Position numbers and translations under genes: made by a program
Notes under the pieces: generated by a model
Told to the model about the DNA's origin: nothing
What the model saw: only the letters and a program-made list of their open reading frames with translations
The model's database searches: none
NCBI RefSeq assembly: GCF_029581575.1
Contig: NZ_CP089975.1
Span: 744,001-808,000, forward strand
Origin: Moraxella nasibovis
GTDB taxonomy: Bacteria; Pseudomonadota; Gammaproteobacteria; Pseudomonadales; Moraxellaceae
DNA: 64,000 nucleotides
Direction of reading: 5' to 3'
Part shown: positions 1-7,436 of the stretch, piece by piece
Numbering within the stretch: the first letter of the stretch is position 1
How the letters are laid out: the number at the start of each line of letters is the position of its first letter

Positions 1-1
1 A

Positions 2-247
2 TATCCGTTTATCTCCAAGCCTTTGATTGGCATGATGTCTGGCATGGCGATGGTTTTGTATCTTAATCAAAACGCCGAGCCGCCGCCAAGCACACTGCTG
101 TTTTGGGGGTTTGTCACATCGCTGTTAAGTACGCCAATCATTACAGGTTTTCTTGTATTTGTAAGCGACCAGAAACGCCAAGATGCGCTTTATAAGTCAG
201 CGCAAGATAAGTTTGTGCCTTGGTCAAAATCAGACAAAGGGGGTTAA
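2..247 (+). CDS. Prophage holin-like small membrane protein (5' end outside window)
   Basis: The frame is open from base 2 to a TAA at 245, so the gene probably begins upstream; a TTG at 23 and ATGs at 32 and 35 are internal alternatives. The visible 81 residues contain two hydrophobic stretches (around ..GMAMVLYL.. and ..LLFWGFVTSLLSTPIITGFLVFV..) and a charged, lysine-rich tail. That layout suits a phage holin or related lysis protein. The next gene starts one base after the stop and an endolysin follows, which is the main support for a lysis role. I do not recognise the specific family. Confidence 0.6.
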   Translation, partial: YPFISKPLIGMMSGMAMVLYLNQNAEPPPSTLLFWGFVTSLLSTPIITGFLVFVSDQKRQDALYKSAQDKFVPWSKSDKGG

Positions 248-248
248 T

Positions 249-551
249 ATGCTAACGATTAACATCATCTTATGTGTGATTGGGTTTACCTTGGGCGGAT
301 ATACTTTTATCCGCCATCTTAAAGGCTTTAATAAGCGTGTCAAAACACCCACGGCAGACGCATGGCTTACCGCCGTTGGCACACTTGGCTGGTCGGTCTT
401 GCTATATGCAAGCCTTGACGAGCATGGGCTAACCGCAGTCGATGTGTTTAGCCATGGCTTATTGCTTATTTCTTGGGTGGGCAATCTGCTCAAAGTACAA
501 AAACACTGTTTGCGATTTCGCAAGAGATTTAGACATTCAAGCCCCAACTGA
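249..551 (+). CDS. Prophage small membrane protein, possible second holin or antiholin
   Basis: 100 residues. The ATG at 249 is taken because it follows the preceding stop by one base; the upstream in-frame ATG at 183 would overlap that gene by 65 bases. Three hydrophobic segments are visible (near residues 4-20, 38-55 and 65-82), followed by a strongly basic tail ending RKRFRHSSPN. Position between a holin-like protein and an endolysin suggests a holin partner, by inference only. Its last codons and stop form the 5' arm and loop of a terminator-like hairpin. Confidence 0.6.
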   Translation: MLTINIILCVIGFTLGGYTFIRHLKGFNKRVKTPTADAWLTAVGTLGWSVLLYASLDEHGLTAVDVFSHGLLLISWVGNLLKVQKHCLRFRKRFRHSSPN

Positions 552-563
552 GGGGCTTTTTTT
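539..563 (+). terminator. Terminator-like hairpin between membrane protein and endolysin genes
   Basis: AAGCCCC pairs with GGGGCTT around the loop AACTGA, followed by seven T. The stop codon of the upstream gene lies in the loop, and the endolysin ribosome-binding site (GGAG at about 564) follows directly. It may dampen read-through into the endolysin gene. Confidence 0.6.
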
Positions 564-573
564 GGAGTAAATT

Positions 574-1230
574 ATGAGTAGTTATATTAGACAAATTCAA
601 ACCACGCTTAAAAAAGCAGGGTATTATAAGGGCGACATTGACGGCATCGCTGGCAAAATGACGGTCGAAGCAGTCAATCTGGCAAGTCAAGTCAAAGCCT
701 GCACACATGACGAAATCCGCGCTGTCGCTGAACAATCCAAATCGCACCCAGAATACAACGAGCCAACCGCCACGCCGCCAACGACAGTAAACAAGAGCGG
801 TTTTGTGCTGGGCGAACGAAGCCTAAACAATCTAAAAGGCGTCAATGATAACTTGGTCAAAGTGGTGAAGCGTGCGATTGAAATCAGCAGCCTTGATTTT
901 GCGGTCATCGAAGGTGTACGCACCAAAGCACGACAAGCCGAACTTGTCAAAAAAGGCGCAAGTAAAACGATGAACTCACGCCACTTGACAGGTCATGCCG
1001 TAGATATTGTGCCTATTGTTGCTGGCAAGGTGAGTTGGGATTTTAACCATTATTATCCGCTTGCCAAAGCAATGGCACAAGCTGCAAACGAACTGGGCGT
1101 AAGATTGCGTTGGGGTGGGGCGTGGTCGGTCATCACAGGCAGGGCAGGCACACCACAAGAGTGGGTCAAGGCTTATCGCAATGGCGGTGGGCGTTTTCTT
1201 GATGGTCCACATTTTGAAATCCCTGCCTAA
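574..1230 (+). CDS. Prophage endolysin, M15 peptidase (VanY / L-Ala-D-Glu peptidase type)
   Basis: 218 residues. Residues 1-45 (IRQIQTTLKKAGYYKGDIDG..) resemble a peptidoglycan-binding type 1 domain that anchors the enzyme to the wall. From about residue 75 it is an M15 metallopeptidase: SRHLTGHAVDIV supplies His and Asp zinc ligands and GPHFEI near the C-terminus the last His. Such enzymes cut the stem peptide of murein to release phage. GGAG sits before the ATG. It lies last in the lysis cassette and is followed by a strong terminator at the prophage edge. Family call firm; exact bond cleaved not known. Confidence 0.88.
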   Translation: MSSYIRQIQTTLKKAGYYKGDIDGIAGKMTVEAVNLASQVKACTHDEIRAVAEQSKSHPEYNEPTATPPTTVNKSGFVLGERSLNNLKGVNDNLVKVVKRAIEISSLDFAVIEGVRTKARQAELVKKGASKTMNSRHLTGHAVDIVPIVAGKVSWDFNHYYPLAKAMAQAANELGVRLRWGGAWSVITGRAGTPQEWVKAYRNGGGRFLDGPHFEIPA

Positions 1231-1266
1231 AAAAATCCCCCAGCCGTTTTGGTTGGGGGATTTTTA
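1231..1266. terminator. Bidirectional terminator after the endolysin
   Basis: AAATCCCCCA pairs with TGGGGGATTT, with A-rich sequence on one side and T-rich on the other, so it can stop transcripts in both directions. Confidence 0.85.
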
Positions 1267-1350
1267 TTTTGTCAAAAAACCCACTCAAAGAGCGGGTTGT
1301 AGTAGACGCATAGTAGACCAAAAATTTGTTATTATGCCTTTTTATATGTC

Positions 1351-1428
1351 GTTATTTGTTGTTATTGTGGCGTGAGTATTAGGTTTAACTCTATGATTTT
1401 GCTGTAAAATGTTGTTATTTGTTGTCAT
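1351..1428 (+). repeat. Direct repeats near prophage end, possible integrase arm sites
   Basis: GTTATTTGTTGTTAT (1351-1365) recurs as GTTATTTGTTGTCAT (1414-1428), one mismatch in 15. A looser TTTGTTATTAT lies at 1325. Repeats of this size beside an attachment core suit arm-type integrase binding sites. The integrase gene is not in the window, so this is inference. The wider stretch 1267-1448 has no credible gene. Confidence 0.45.
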
Positions 1429-1448
1429 AACAGCACTTTACAATACTA

Positions 1449-1488
1449 ATTATGAGTCCCCTGCTCTAACCGACTGAGCTATAGGCCC
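1449..1488 (-). pseudogene. 5' half of a CAU-anticodon tRNA: probable prophage attR
   Basis: Read on the minus strand from 1488: acceptor 5' strand GGGCCTA, D-arm (TA-GCTC-AGTCGGTTA-GAGC), anticodon 5' stem GGGGA and loop CTCATAA. It then turns into unrelated AT-rich DNA; no 3' anticodon stem, T-arm or acceptor 3' strand follows. The break falls in the anticodon loop, a common crossover point for tyrosine integrases. The 5' half matches elongator tRNA-Met (or tRNA-Ile2, whose CAU is modified). The 3' half should lie at the other prophage end, outside the window. Confidence 0.75.
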
Positions 1489-1523
1489 TAGGGCTGCAAG
1501 GCAAGACCGCCTGCAAGGGCTGT

Positions 1524-1552
1524 ATTGTACAATAAGCCTTGATAAATTACAA
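1524..1552 (-). promoter_or_regulatory. Promoter of the truncated tRNA
   Basis: On the minus strand: TTGTAA (1552-1547), a 17-base spacer and TACAAT (1529-1524), about 36 bases before the tRNA 5' end. It looks intact, so it should now transcribe the tRNA half and then prophage-end DNA towards the terminator at 1231-1266. Confidence 0.6.
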
Positions 1553-1614
1553 TCCATTTGGCAATAAAATTTGGCAAATGGCGCAAGTTGGCAGGAATGG
1601 TAAAGAGATAGAAA

Positions 1615-1649
1615 ATAAAAAAACCGATGACATCAATCATCGGCTTTTT
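1615..1649 (-). terminator. Terminator after tRNA-Leu
   Basis: CCGATGA (1624-1630) pairs with TCATCGG (1637-1643). On the minus strand the stem is followed by a T-run, just downstream of the tRNA-Leu 3' end. Confidence 0.8.
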
Positions 1650-1655
1650 GAAATA

Positions 1656-1740
1656 TGGTGGGGTCGGAGAGACTCGAACTCTCACACCTCGCGGCGCCAG
1701 AACCTAAATCTGGTGCGTCTACCAATTTCGCCACGACCCC
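1656..1740 (-). tRNA. tRNA-Leu (UAG)
   Basis: 85 bases including an encoded CCA. Acceptor GGGGTCG pairs with CGACCCC. The anticodon stem CCAGA/TCTGG encloses loop TTTAGGT, so the anticodon is TAG. The long variable arm typical of class II leucine tRNAs and a T-arm (GAGAG-TTCGAGT-CTCTC) are visible. It has its own promoter and terminator and sits just outside the prophage boundary. Confidence 0.95.
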
Positions 1741-1804
1741 AAGTTGTTCATCAAGCCACATCCAAGAATTTAAATCATCTTGCGATGTCGTCTTGATGGG
1801 CGGT

Positions 1805-1832
1805 ATTATACTTGGATTTGAAAATTTGGCAA
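1805..1832 (-). promoter_or_regulatory. Promoter of tRNA-Leu
   Basis: Minus strand: TTGCCA (1832-1827), 16-base spacer, TATAAT (1810-1805), 65 bases before the tRNA. Confidence 0.65.
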
Positions 1833-1901
1833 GTGATTTTTGCCATATTTTTAAAAATAATTTTTAAATCATTGATTTTTATGAAATTTTTATCAATAAT
1901 T

Positions 1902-2777
1902 TTACCAATCATTCTGGGTGATTTGCCACATTTTTAGCGCCTGAGCCATGCTTGCTGCATCATGCACACGCACGATGTTCGCCCCTTTTTGAATGGCGAG
2001 CAGATGAGCGACCGCCCCGATCATGTCTCTGTCGGTGGGCGTGTGGTTTTGAGCAGGGGGAAATTGCCCCAAAATCTCGCCCAAAAAACGCTTACGAGAC
2101 ACGCCAAACAGCATAGGCAAGTTAAAATAAGCCTGAATTTTGTCCAAATTTTTCATCAAAGCGACATGATGCTCGTGATTTTTGGCAAAGCCCATGCCGA
2201 CATCGATGATGATGTTTTCTCGTTTCACGCCTGCATTGAGGGCGTTTTGCACGGACGCACCAAGCTCGCCCACCACATCACGCACGACATCATCATACAC
2301 CGCCAATTCATTCATCGTATCAGGTTCGCCCCGTGAGTGCATGATGACCACAGGCAAATCAAGACGGCTCGCCATCTCTACCGCCCCCGCCCTGCGTAGC
2401 CCACGCACATCGTTCCAAATGTCCGCCCCCAAATTTGCCATTTGCTCCATCACCACAGGGCTACTTGTGTCAATGGATAGCCAAAGATTGGGGTGGGTTT
2501 TTTTGAGTTCACGCACGATTGGCGTTAGGCGAGCAAGCTCAAGCTCATCACTCACAGGCGCAGCGTTTGGGCGAGTGGATTCCGCCCCAATGTCAATGAT
2601 ATCCACACCCCAAGCCATCATCTCATCAACATGACGCAAGGCAGTATCTATGGCGGTAAATCGCCCACCGTCCGAAAAAGAATCAGGCGTAACATTGAGC
2701 ACGCCCATGATTTTGGGTGTGGATAATTCTAAGGTTTTGCCATTGGCGGACAACTGGGCGGACAAAAGTTGAGACAT
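1902..2777 (-). CDS. folP: Dihydropteroate synthase
   Basis: 291 residues from the ATG at 2777; an in-frame TTG lies nine bases upstream and neither start has a strong ribosome-binding site. The enzyme joins p-aminobenzoate to 6-hydroxymethyl-dihydropterin diphosphate in folate synthesis and is the sulfonamide target. Visible family motifs are MGVLNVTPDSFSDGG near the N-terminus, DIGAESTRPNA, a NDVRGL..MHSRGEP stretch, DVGMGFAKN (usually DPG.GFGK) and GVSRKRFLG. Length is normal. It is transcribed divergently from hflX with 76 bases between them. Identification is firm. Confidence 0.95.
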   Translation of the reverse strand: MSQLLSAQLSANGKTLELSTPKIMGVLNVTPDSFSDGGRFTAIDTALRHVDEMMAWGVDIIDIGAESTRPNAAPVSDELELARLTPIVRELKKTHPNLWLSIDTSSPVVMEQMANLGADIWNDVRGLRRAGAVEMASRLDLPVVIMHSRGEPDTMNELAVYDDVVRDVVGELGASVQNALNAGVKRENIIIDVGMGFAKNHEHHVALMKNLDKIQAYFNLPMLFGVSRKRFLGEILGQFPPAQNHTPTDRDMIGAVAHLLAIQKGANIVRVHDAASMAQALKMWQITQNDW

Positions 2778-2853
2778 GATTGACAAACTGCGACTTGAAA
2801 TTTATCATCATACCACAATTTAAGCATTTTAAGCATTCAAAAAGGAAATTTCC

Positions 2854-4242
2854 TTGCACCATTCCGACCGACATCAAGGGGGCGAAAAGGCCATTTTGGT
2901 TCATTGTACCATTAAGGGCAATGAGTTTTTGAACAATCAAAACGATTTGGACGAATTTCGCTTGCTTGCCATTTCTGCCGATGCCGAGATTTTGGGCGAG
3001 ATTACAGGCACGATGAATAAACCGTCTGCCAAATTGTTCGTGGGGACGGGCAAGGCGGACGAAATCGCCCAAAAAGTAGCCGAGCTTGGTGCCGAAATTG
3101 TCCTTTTTAATCATACACTGACGCCCAGTCAAGAACGCAATTTGGAAAAGGTTTTGCAATGCAAAGTCATTGACCGAATGGGGCTGATTTTGGACATTTT
3201 TGCCAAGCGAGCAAGGACTTATGAAGGCAAATTACAAGTGGAACTTGCCCAGCTGACCCATTTGTCATCAAGGCTTGTGCGTGGTTATGCCCATCTTGGG
3301 CAACAAAAAGGCGGTATCGGACTTCGGGGGCCGGGCGAAACGCAGCTAGAAACCGACCGCCGACTGTTACAAATCCGAGTCAATCAGCTCAAAGCCAAAC
3401 TTGATAAAGTCAAAAAAACTCGCCTGCAAGGACGAGCCAAACGCCAAAAATCCGAAGTGCCGACCATTTCGCTGGTGGGCTACACCAACGCAGGCAAATC
3501 CACGCTGTTTAATTTGCTTGCTGATGACAAAATTTATGCCGCAGACCAACTATTTGCCACGCTCGACCCCACGCTCCGCCAAGTCAAATGGGCAGGTGTG
3601 GGTAATGTGGTGCTGGCGGACACGGTGGGCTTTGTGCAAAATTTGCCCCACGAGCTTGTGGAGAGTTTTCACGCCACACTTGAAGAGACCTTAGAAGCTG
3701 ACCTATTGCTCCATGTCATTGACAGCAGCAGCCCTGAAATGCACGAGCAGATTGATGCGGTCAATGGCGTGCTTGCTCAAATTGGGGCGACCGCCCCTGT
3801 GCTACTGGTGCATAACAAAATTGACCGCACGCACGAAAATCCTACCATTCATTATAAAGATAAAGGCGTGCCAAGCCGTGTCTATGTCTCGGCTCGTGAA
3901 AATCTGGGTATGGATAAGCTTAGCCAAGCGGTGCAAGAATTGCTGGTGGGCGGTTTGTCCAAATTTCATTTGACCTTGCCTTATCATGCAGGCCAGCTTA
4001 AAAATACCTTGCACGAACTGGGCGTGATTGTCCAAAGCGAGTATGATGAAACAGGGCATGAAATGCTCACGGTTTGCCTTGCCAAAGACAAATTAAAAGA
4101 GCTGCTTGGCAAGCACCATCTTGATGCCTTTGATATACTACCGCCACACGAAGCAAGCCAGTTTTTGCCTGTGCTTGAAGAGTTTGAAAAGGTGGATGTT
4201 AAGTTTGATGGCGATGAGAATTTGGATCCGTTTTGCCATTAA
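2854..4242 (+). CDS. hflX: GTPase HflX, ribosome-splitting factor
   Basis: 462 residues. A TTG start at 2854 is chosen because AAAGGAA lies 8 bases before it and the N-terminus (..GGEKAILVH) aligns with known HflX proteins. The N-terminal HflX domain (about 20-190, with GKADEIA and LFNHTLTPSQERNLE) precedes a GTPase domain: GYTNAGKSTLF (P-loop), DTVGFVQNLPHELVESF (switch II) and HNKID (NKxD). HflX binds the 50S subunit, splits stalled ribosomes during stress and hydrolyses GTP. The usual hfq partner is not adjacent. A terminator follows. Confidence 0.95.
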   Translation: MHHSDRHQGGEKAILVHCTIKGNEFLNNQNDLDEFRLLAISADAEILGEITGTMNKPSAKLFVGTGKADEIAQKVAELGAEIVLFNHTLTPSQERNLEKVLQCKVIDRMGLILDIFAKRARTYEGKLQVELAQLTHLSSRLVRGYAHLGQQKGGIGLRGPGETQLETDRRLLQIRVNQLKAKLDKVKKTRLQGRAKRQKSEVPTISLVGYTNAGKSTLFNLLADDKIYAADQLFATLDPTLRQVKWAGVGNVVLADTVGFVQNLPHELVESFHATLEETLEADLLLHVIDSSSPEMHEQIDAVNGVLAQIGATAPVLLVHNKIDRTHENPTIHYKDKGVPSRVYVSARENLGMDKLSQAVQELLVGGLSKFHLTLPYHAGQLKNTLHELGVIVQSEYDETGHEMLTVCLAKDKLKELLGKHHLDAFDILPPHEASQFLPVLEEFEKVDVKFDGDENLDPFCH

Positions 4243-4277
4243 ATGTCATCAAGACATTGTAGATAGACGCAGTTAAG

Positions 4278-4312
4278 ACCGACAAGACCAGATGTTTTGT
4301 CGGTTATTTTTT
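4278..4312 (+). terminator. Terminator after hflX
   Basis: ACCGACAA (4278-4285) pairs with TTGTCGGT (4297-4304), then TATTTTTT. Confidence 0.85.
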
Positions 4313-4411
4313 CATGAAATGGCGAACATTTTTTGTCAGACCTTTCAAAACCTTGACCTTATGAGCGTGTAATGATTTAATAAAAACTCATTTGCCATCA
4401 CAAGGACAGCC

Positions 4412-4846
4412 ATGAAATCGCCTTATTTGACCAAATCGCCCAGCTTTTGGCTAGGAATGCTTGCGACCGTCATCATCGTGGTGGGCGTGCGTGAATTGGC
4501 GTTGGTGGTTTGTACCGCTTTGGGTATGCCAACCGCCACCAATATTGTCGGCTTGGTGTCGCTGTTTGTGGTATTGATGGGCGTGCGTCTGGCACGGGGC
4601 GGATTACCAAATTGGCTGTCGTCATCGGCAAGCGTACTGTTGGTGGATAGTGGATTTGCGTTTTTGCCTGTGTCGGCAGGGGCAGGGATTTTGATGTTTG
4701 GGTTGGGGGGCGATCTGATGGCGGTGTCGGCGGTGATCATCATCAGTACGGTCATTCCGCTGTGGGCATTTGCCAAACTTGCCGAAAAATGGCTCAAGGA
4801 CGACCATAAGGACGACCGCAAGGAGAATGCTCATGCCAATGCTTGA
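4412..4846 (+). CDS. CidA/LrgA family holin-like protein
   Basis: 144 residues with four predicted membrane helices (about 14-34, 44-61, 70-90, 98-118) and a charged, histidine-rich tail. The pattern (..LALVVCTALGMPTATNIVGLV.., ..LLVDSGFAFLPVSAGAG..) is that of LrgA/CidA proteins, which form membrane oligomers influencing murein hydrolase activity and small-acid export. AAGGACAG precedes the ATG. It overlaps the next gene, an LrgB-type partner, by 14 bases, the usual two-gene operon. Which of the Lrg or Cid functions applies here cannot be told. Confidence 0.85.
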   Translation: MKSPYLTKSPSFWLGMLATVIIVVGVRELALVVCTALGMPTATNIVGLVSLFVVLMGVRLARGGLPNWLSSSASVLLVDSGFAFLPVSAGAGILMFGLGGDLMAVSAVIIISTVIPLWAFAKLAEKWLKDDHKDDRKENAHANA

Positions 4847-5531
4847 CAGTACGACCATCATCATTGCCTTTGTCGTTACATTGATTGCCCATGTGGGGGC
4901 AAAATATGTCCTGCGTTATCTTAATAAATTCATTCGTGGCGTGCCGATGATTATCATTGCCATCGTGCTGACTTTGCTGATTTTGTTGGTGATTCAACTG
5001 CCTTATGCCACTTATTATGCCAATGCCAAACCTGTGTTTGACCGCCTGCTTGGTTATAGTACGGTGCTACTTGCCGTGCCTTTGGCAGGTATGGATTTTA
5101 AGGGCCTGCCTGTCAAAAAACTCTCCATCATCGTGGTCTTGGCAAGTTTGGTTGGGGCGATTGTGCCGATGTCGCTTGCTTATTTGTTTGCCCTGAATAT
5201 GGACAGTATTTTGGCGTTTGCCACTCGCTCGGTTACCACGCCTGTGGGCTTGTCGGTCGCTCAAGTGATTGATGCACCACTGGTGATGGCAAATCTTATC
5301 ATCATCGTGTCAGGGATTTTGGGAGCAGGTTTGTGCCGTATTTTGTTTAAAAATGTACAAGACGACCGAGCCAAAGGTTTGGCACTGGGTCTGGTCGCTC
5401 ACGCCATTGGTACGGTCGAAGCATGGACAATCAGCCCCACCGCAGGACGCTATGCGGCATTTGGCTTGGCGATTAACGGCTTGGTGACGGCGGTGTGGTT
5501 GCCTGTGGCGATATTATGGCTACTAAAATGA
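4833..5531 (+). CDS. CidB/LrgB family membrane protein
   Basis: 232 residues. The ATG at 4833 has AAGGAG 7 bases upstream, better placed than ATGs at 4827 or 4839. About six to seven membrane segments are visible. The family signature lies in ..ATRSVTTPVGLSVAQVIDAPL.. (about 128-150) and ..AHAIGTVEAWTISPTAGRYAAFGLAING.. near the C-terminus. LrgB/CidB proteins work with LrgA/CidA in controlling autolysis and, in plants and some bacteria, glycolate or pyruvate transport. Co-translated with the preceding gene; a shared terminator follows. Confidence 0.88.
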   Translation: MPMLDSTTIIIAFVVTLIAHVGAKYVLRYLNKFIRGVPMIIIAIVLTLLILLVIQLPYATYYANAKPVFDRLLGYSTVLLAVPLAGMDFKGLPVKKLSIIVVLASLVGAIVPMSLAYLFALNMDSILAFATRSVTTPVGLSVAQVIDAPLVMANLIIIVSGILGAGLCRILFKNVQDDRAKGLALGLVAHAIGTVEAWTISPTAGRYAAFGLAINGLVTAVWLPVAILWLLK

Positions 5532-5534
5532 TTT

Positions 5535-5562
5535 AAAAAAGCACCTACTTGGGTGCTTTTAT
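5535..5562. terminator. Bidirectional terminator between lrgB-type and WG-repeat genes
   Basis: AAAAGCACC and GGTGCTTTT around loop TACTTG, with A-run and T-run on either side; it serves both convergent genes. Confidence 0.85.
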
Positions 5563-5563
5563 T

Positions 5564-6457
5564 TTATTGATCAATGCGGTTGCCTAAGTGGTCTATATAA
5601 AAGATTTCATAATTCAGAAATACTGGGGCTTTGTTATTTTTAAAATCCCAAGCCCAATCATATTGAAAGGGAATAACCACTTCACCTATTTTATTGATAT
5701 ATCCCCATTTGGTGTTTTGAGCTACCCCAGCTAAGCCTTCTGAGAACTCTCCAATATAATCATATTGAAAGGGAATAACCACTTCACCTATTTTATTGAT
5801 ATATCCCCATTTGGTGTTTTGAGCTACCCCAGCTAAGCCTTCTGAGAACTCTCCAATATAATCATATTGAAAGGGAATAACCACTTCACCTATTTTATTG
5901 ATATATCCCCATTTGGTGTTTTGAGCTACCCCAGCCAGACCTTCTGAAAAGTCCCGAGTATTATCATATTGAAAAGGAATGATAAGCCGACCTGTTTTAT
6001 CAATAAAACCATATTTGCCATCCTGTTCTACACTTGCCAAGCCTTCTGAAAAGCTCCCAGTATTGTCATATTGCAAAGGAATGATGAGCTGATTTGTTTT
6101 GTCGATAAAGCCGTTTTTTCCATTTTGCCCAACTCTTGCCAAGCCTTCTGAAAAGTTCCAAGCATCATCATATTGAAAAGGAATGATAAGCCGACCTGTT
6201 TTATCAATAAAGCCAAATTTACCATCTTGTTCTACACTTGCCAAGCCGTCTAAGAAATCAAAAGCAAAATCATATTGCAAAGGAATGACTACTTCGCCTG
6301 TCTTATCAATAAAACCATATTTACCATCTTGTTCCACCCTTGCCAAACCTTCTAATAGGCAGTTGACATCATCGTATTCCACAACCTGTGGTTTTTCGCA
6401 CGCTAAGGCGGATAGGGGTAAAAAAGATAGGGCAAAGATAAGGGTTTTGATGTTCAT
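5564..6457 (-). CDS. Exported WG-repeat protein
   Basis: 297 residues from the ATG at 6457, which begins a signal peptide (MNIKTLIFALSFLPLSALA) with a Cys at the mature end, so lipidation is possible though the box is weak. The rest is seven or more 34-residue WG/KWG-type repeats (..EGLA.V.Q..K.GFIDKTG.. IIPFQYD..). Repeats 5-7 are almost identical in protein and DNA. WG repeats form beta-rich surfaces thought to bind ligands or proteins; no enzyme motif is seen. The ORF start 39 bases upstream is rejected because it precedes the signal peptide. Function unknown. Confidence 0.85.
   Translation of the reverse strand: MNIKTLIFALSFLPLSALACEKPQVVEYDDVNCLLEGLARVEQDGKYGFIDKTGEVVIPLQYDFAFDFLDGLASVEQDGKFGFIDKTGRLIIPFQYDDAWNFSEGLARVGQNGKNGFIDKTNQLIIPLQYDNTGSFSEGLASVEQDGKYGFIDKTGRLIIPFQYDNTRDFSEGLAGVAQNTKWGYINKIGEVVIPFQYDYIGEFSEGLAGVAQNTKWGYINKIGEVVIPFQYDYIGEFSEGLAGVAQNTKWGYINKIGEVVIPFQYDWAWDFKNNKAPVFLNYEIFYIDHLGNRIDQ
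5656..5935 (-). repeat. Tandem 102-bp DNA repeat inside the WG-repeat gene
   Basis: Units 5656-5757 and 5758-5859 are identical over 102 bases; a third from 5860 is identical for its first 76 bases. Each unit encodes 34 residues, so copy-number changes keep the frame. Confidence 0.95.
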
Positions 6458-6625
6458 GATGACATCTCCATGAGTAATGGGGTTATCATAATCCATCTTG
6501 ATGATGCTGGCAAGTGTGTTTTAATTTTCCTATTAAGAAATGATACATCAACAAAAATGCTATTTATTTCCCATTTTTAAAGATTTATAATGGGAAAAAT
6601 TTTTAAATAGGTCATAGGTGTTGTT

Positions 6626-7315
6626 ATGATGATTCCAAGACTCTCCCACGAGCGTGGGCTTGCCGAGCATGGCTGGCTGACTTCTCGCCATAGCTTTTCG
6701 TTTGCTGAGTATTATGACCCTCGTTTTATGGGTTTTTCAGCACTGCGTGTGATCAATGAGGACTGGATTGCCCCTAGCATGGGCTTTGGCATGCACCCAC
6801 ACAAGGACATGGAGATTTTGACTTATGTGCTAAATGGGGCGGTGGCTCACAAGGACAGCATGGGTAATAGCGAGACCGTGCCAGCAGGCGAGTTTCAGCT
6901 CATGTCAGCAGGTACAGGCGTGCGTCATTCGGAGTTCAACCCTAGCGACACAGACGAGCTACATTTGTATCAAATTTGGATCATGCCAAATCAAATGGGC
7001 GTAACGCCACGCTACGAGCAGGCTCGCTTTGCTGACAAGATGGGAGCGACTTTGATTTTATCGCCCAGTGGCGATGATGGCTCTTTTGTGGTTTATCAAG
7101 ACATGAAGCTGTGGCGACATCAGTTAGATGGTGAGCAGGTGGTGGTACTTGATGAGACTCGGGCTTACTGGCTACAAGTTGCCAAAGGGAGCGTCCAGAT
7201 TGATGGCAAGACTTATCAAGCAGGCGATGCACTTGCCATCGTTGATGAATCGCAGTTTAAGGCAGTCAGCCAAAGTTTTGCTGAGTTTTTGTTGTTTGAT
7301 TTGCCAAGGGTGTGA
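6626..7315 (+). CDS. Pirin family protein (YhhW-like bicupin)
   Basis: 229 residues. The N-terminal cupin carries the pirin metal motif: HPHKDMEILTYVLNG gives two His and a Glu, and HSEFN the third His. The C-terminal cupin is shorter (..VVVLDETRAYWLQVAKGSV.., ..AIVDES..). Bacterial pirins of this length (YhhW) bind iron and some oxidise quercetin in vitro; the physiological substrate here is unknown. The double ATG at 6626/6629 makes the first residue uncertain. Converges with miaE on a shared terminator. Confidence 0.9.
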   Translation: MMIPRLSHERGLAEHGWLTSRHSFSFAEYYDPRFMGFSALRVINEDWIAPSMGFGMHPHKDMEILTYVLNGAVAHKDSMGNSETVPAGEFQLMSAGTGVRHSEFNPSDTDELHLYQIWIMPNQMGVTPRYEQARFADKMGATLILSPSGDDGSFVVYQDMKLWRHQLDGEQVVVLDETRAYWLQVAKGSVQIDGKTYQAGDALAIVDESQFKAVSQSFAEFLLFDLPRV

Positions 7316-7390
7316 TGCGCAGGCGAATGTGTCTGTATCATCATATTTAAATTAAAAAGCTGTTTTAAAAAAAAAGCTGTTTTAGAATAA

Positions 7391-7417
7391 AGAGGGGTGA
7401 AAAATTTCACGCCCTCT
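7391..7417. terminator. Terminator between pirin and miaE
   Basis: AGAGGGGTGAAA and TTTCACGCCCTCT form a long stem followed by TTTTG. Its arms resemble the dispersed GGGGCGAA palindromes of this window. Confidence 0.7.
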
Positions 7418-7436
7418 TTTGATTTTGTCAAGTCAA

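Noticed and set aside
1539-1867. Plus-strand frames over the tRNA-Leu region
   Set aside because: They translate the reverse of the tRNA; no start site or family similarity.
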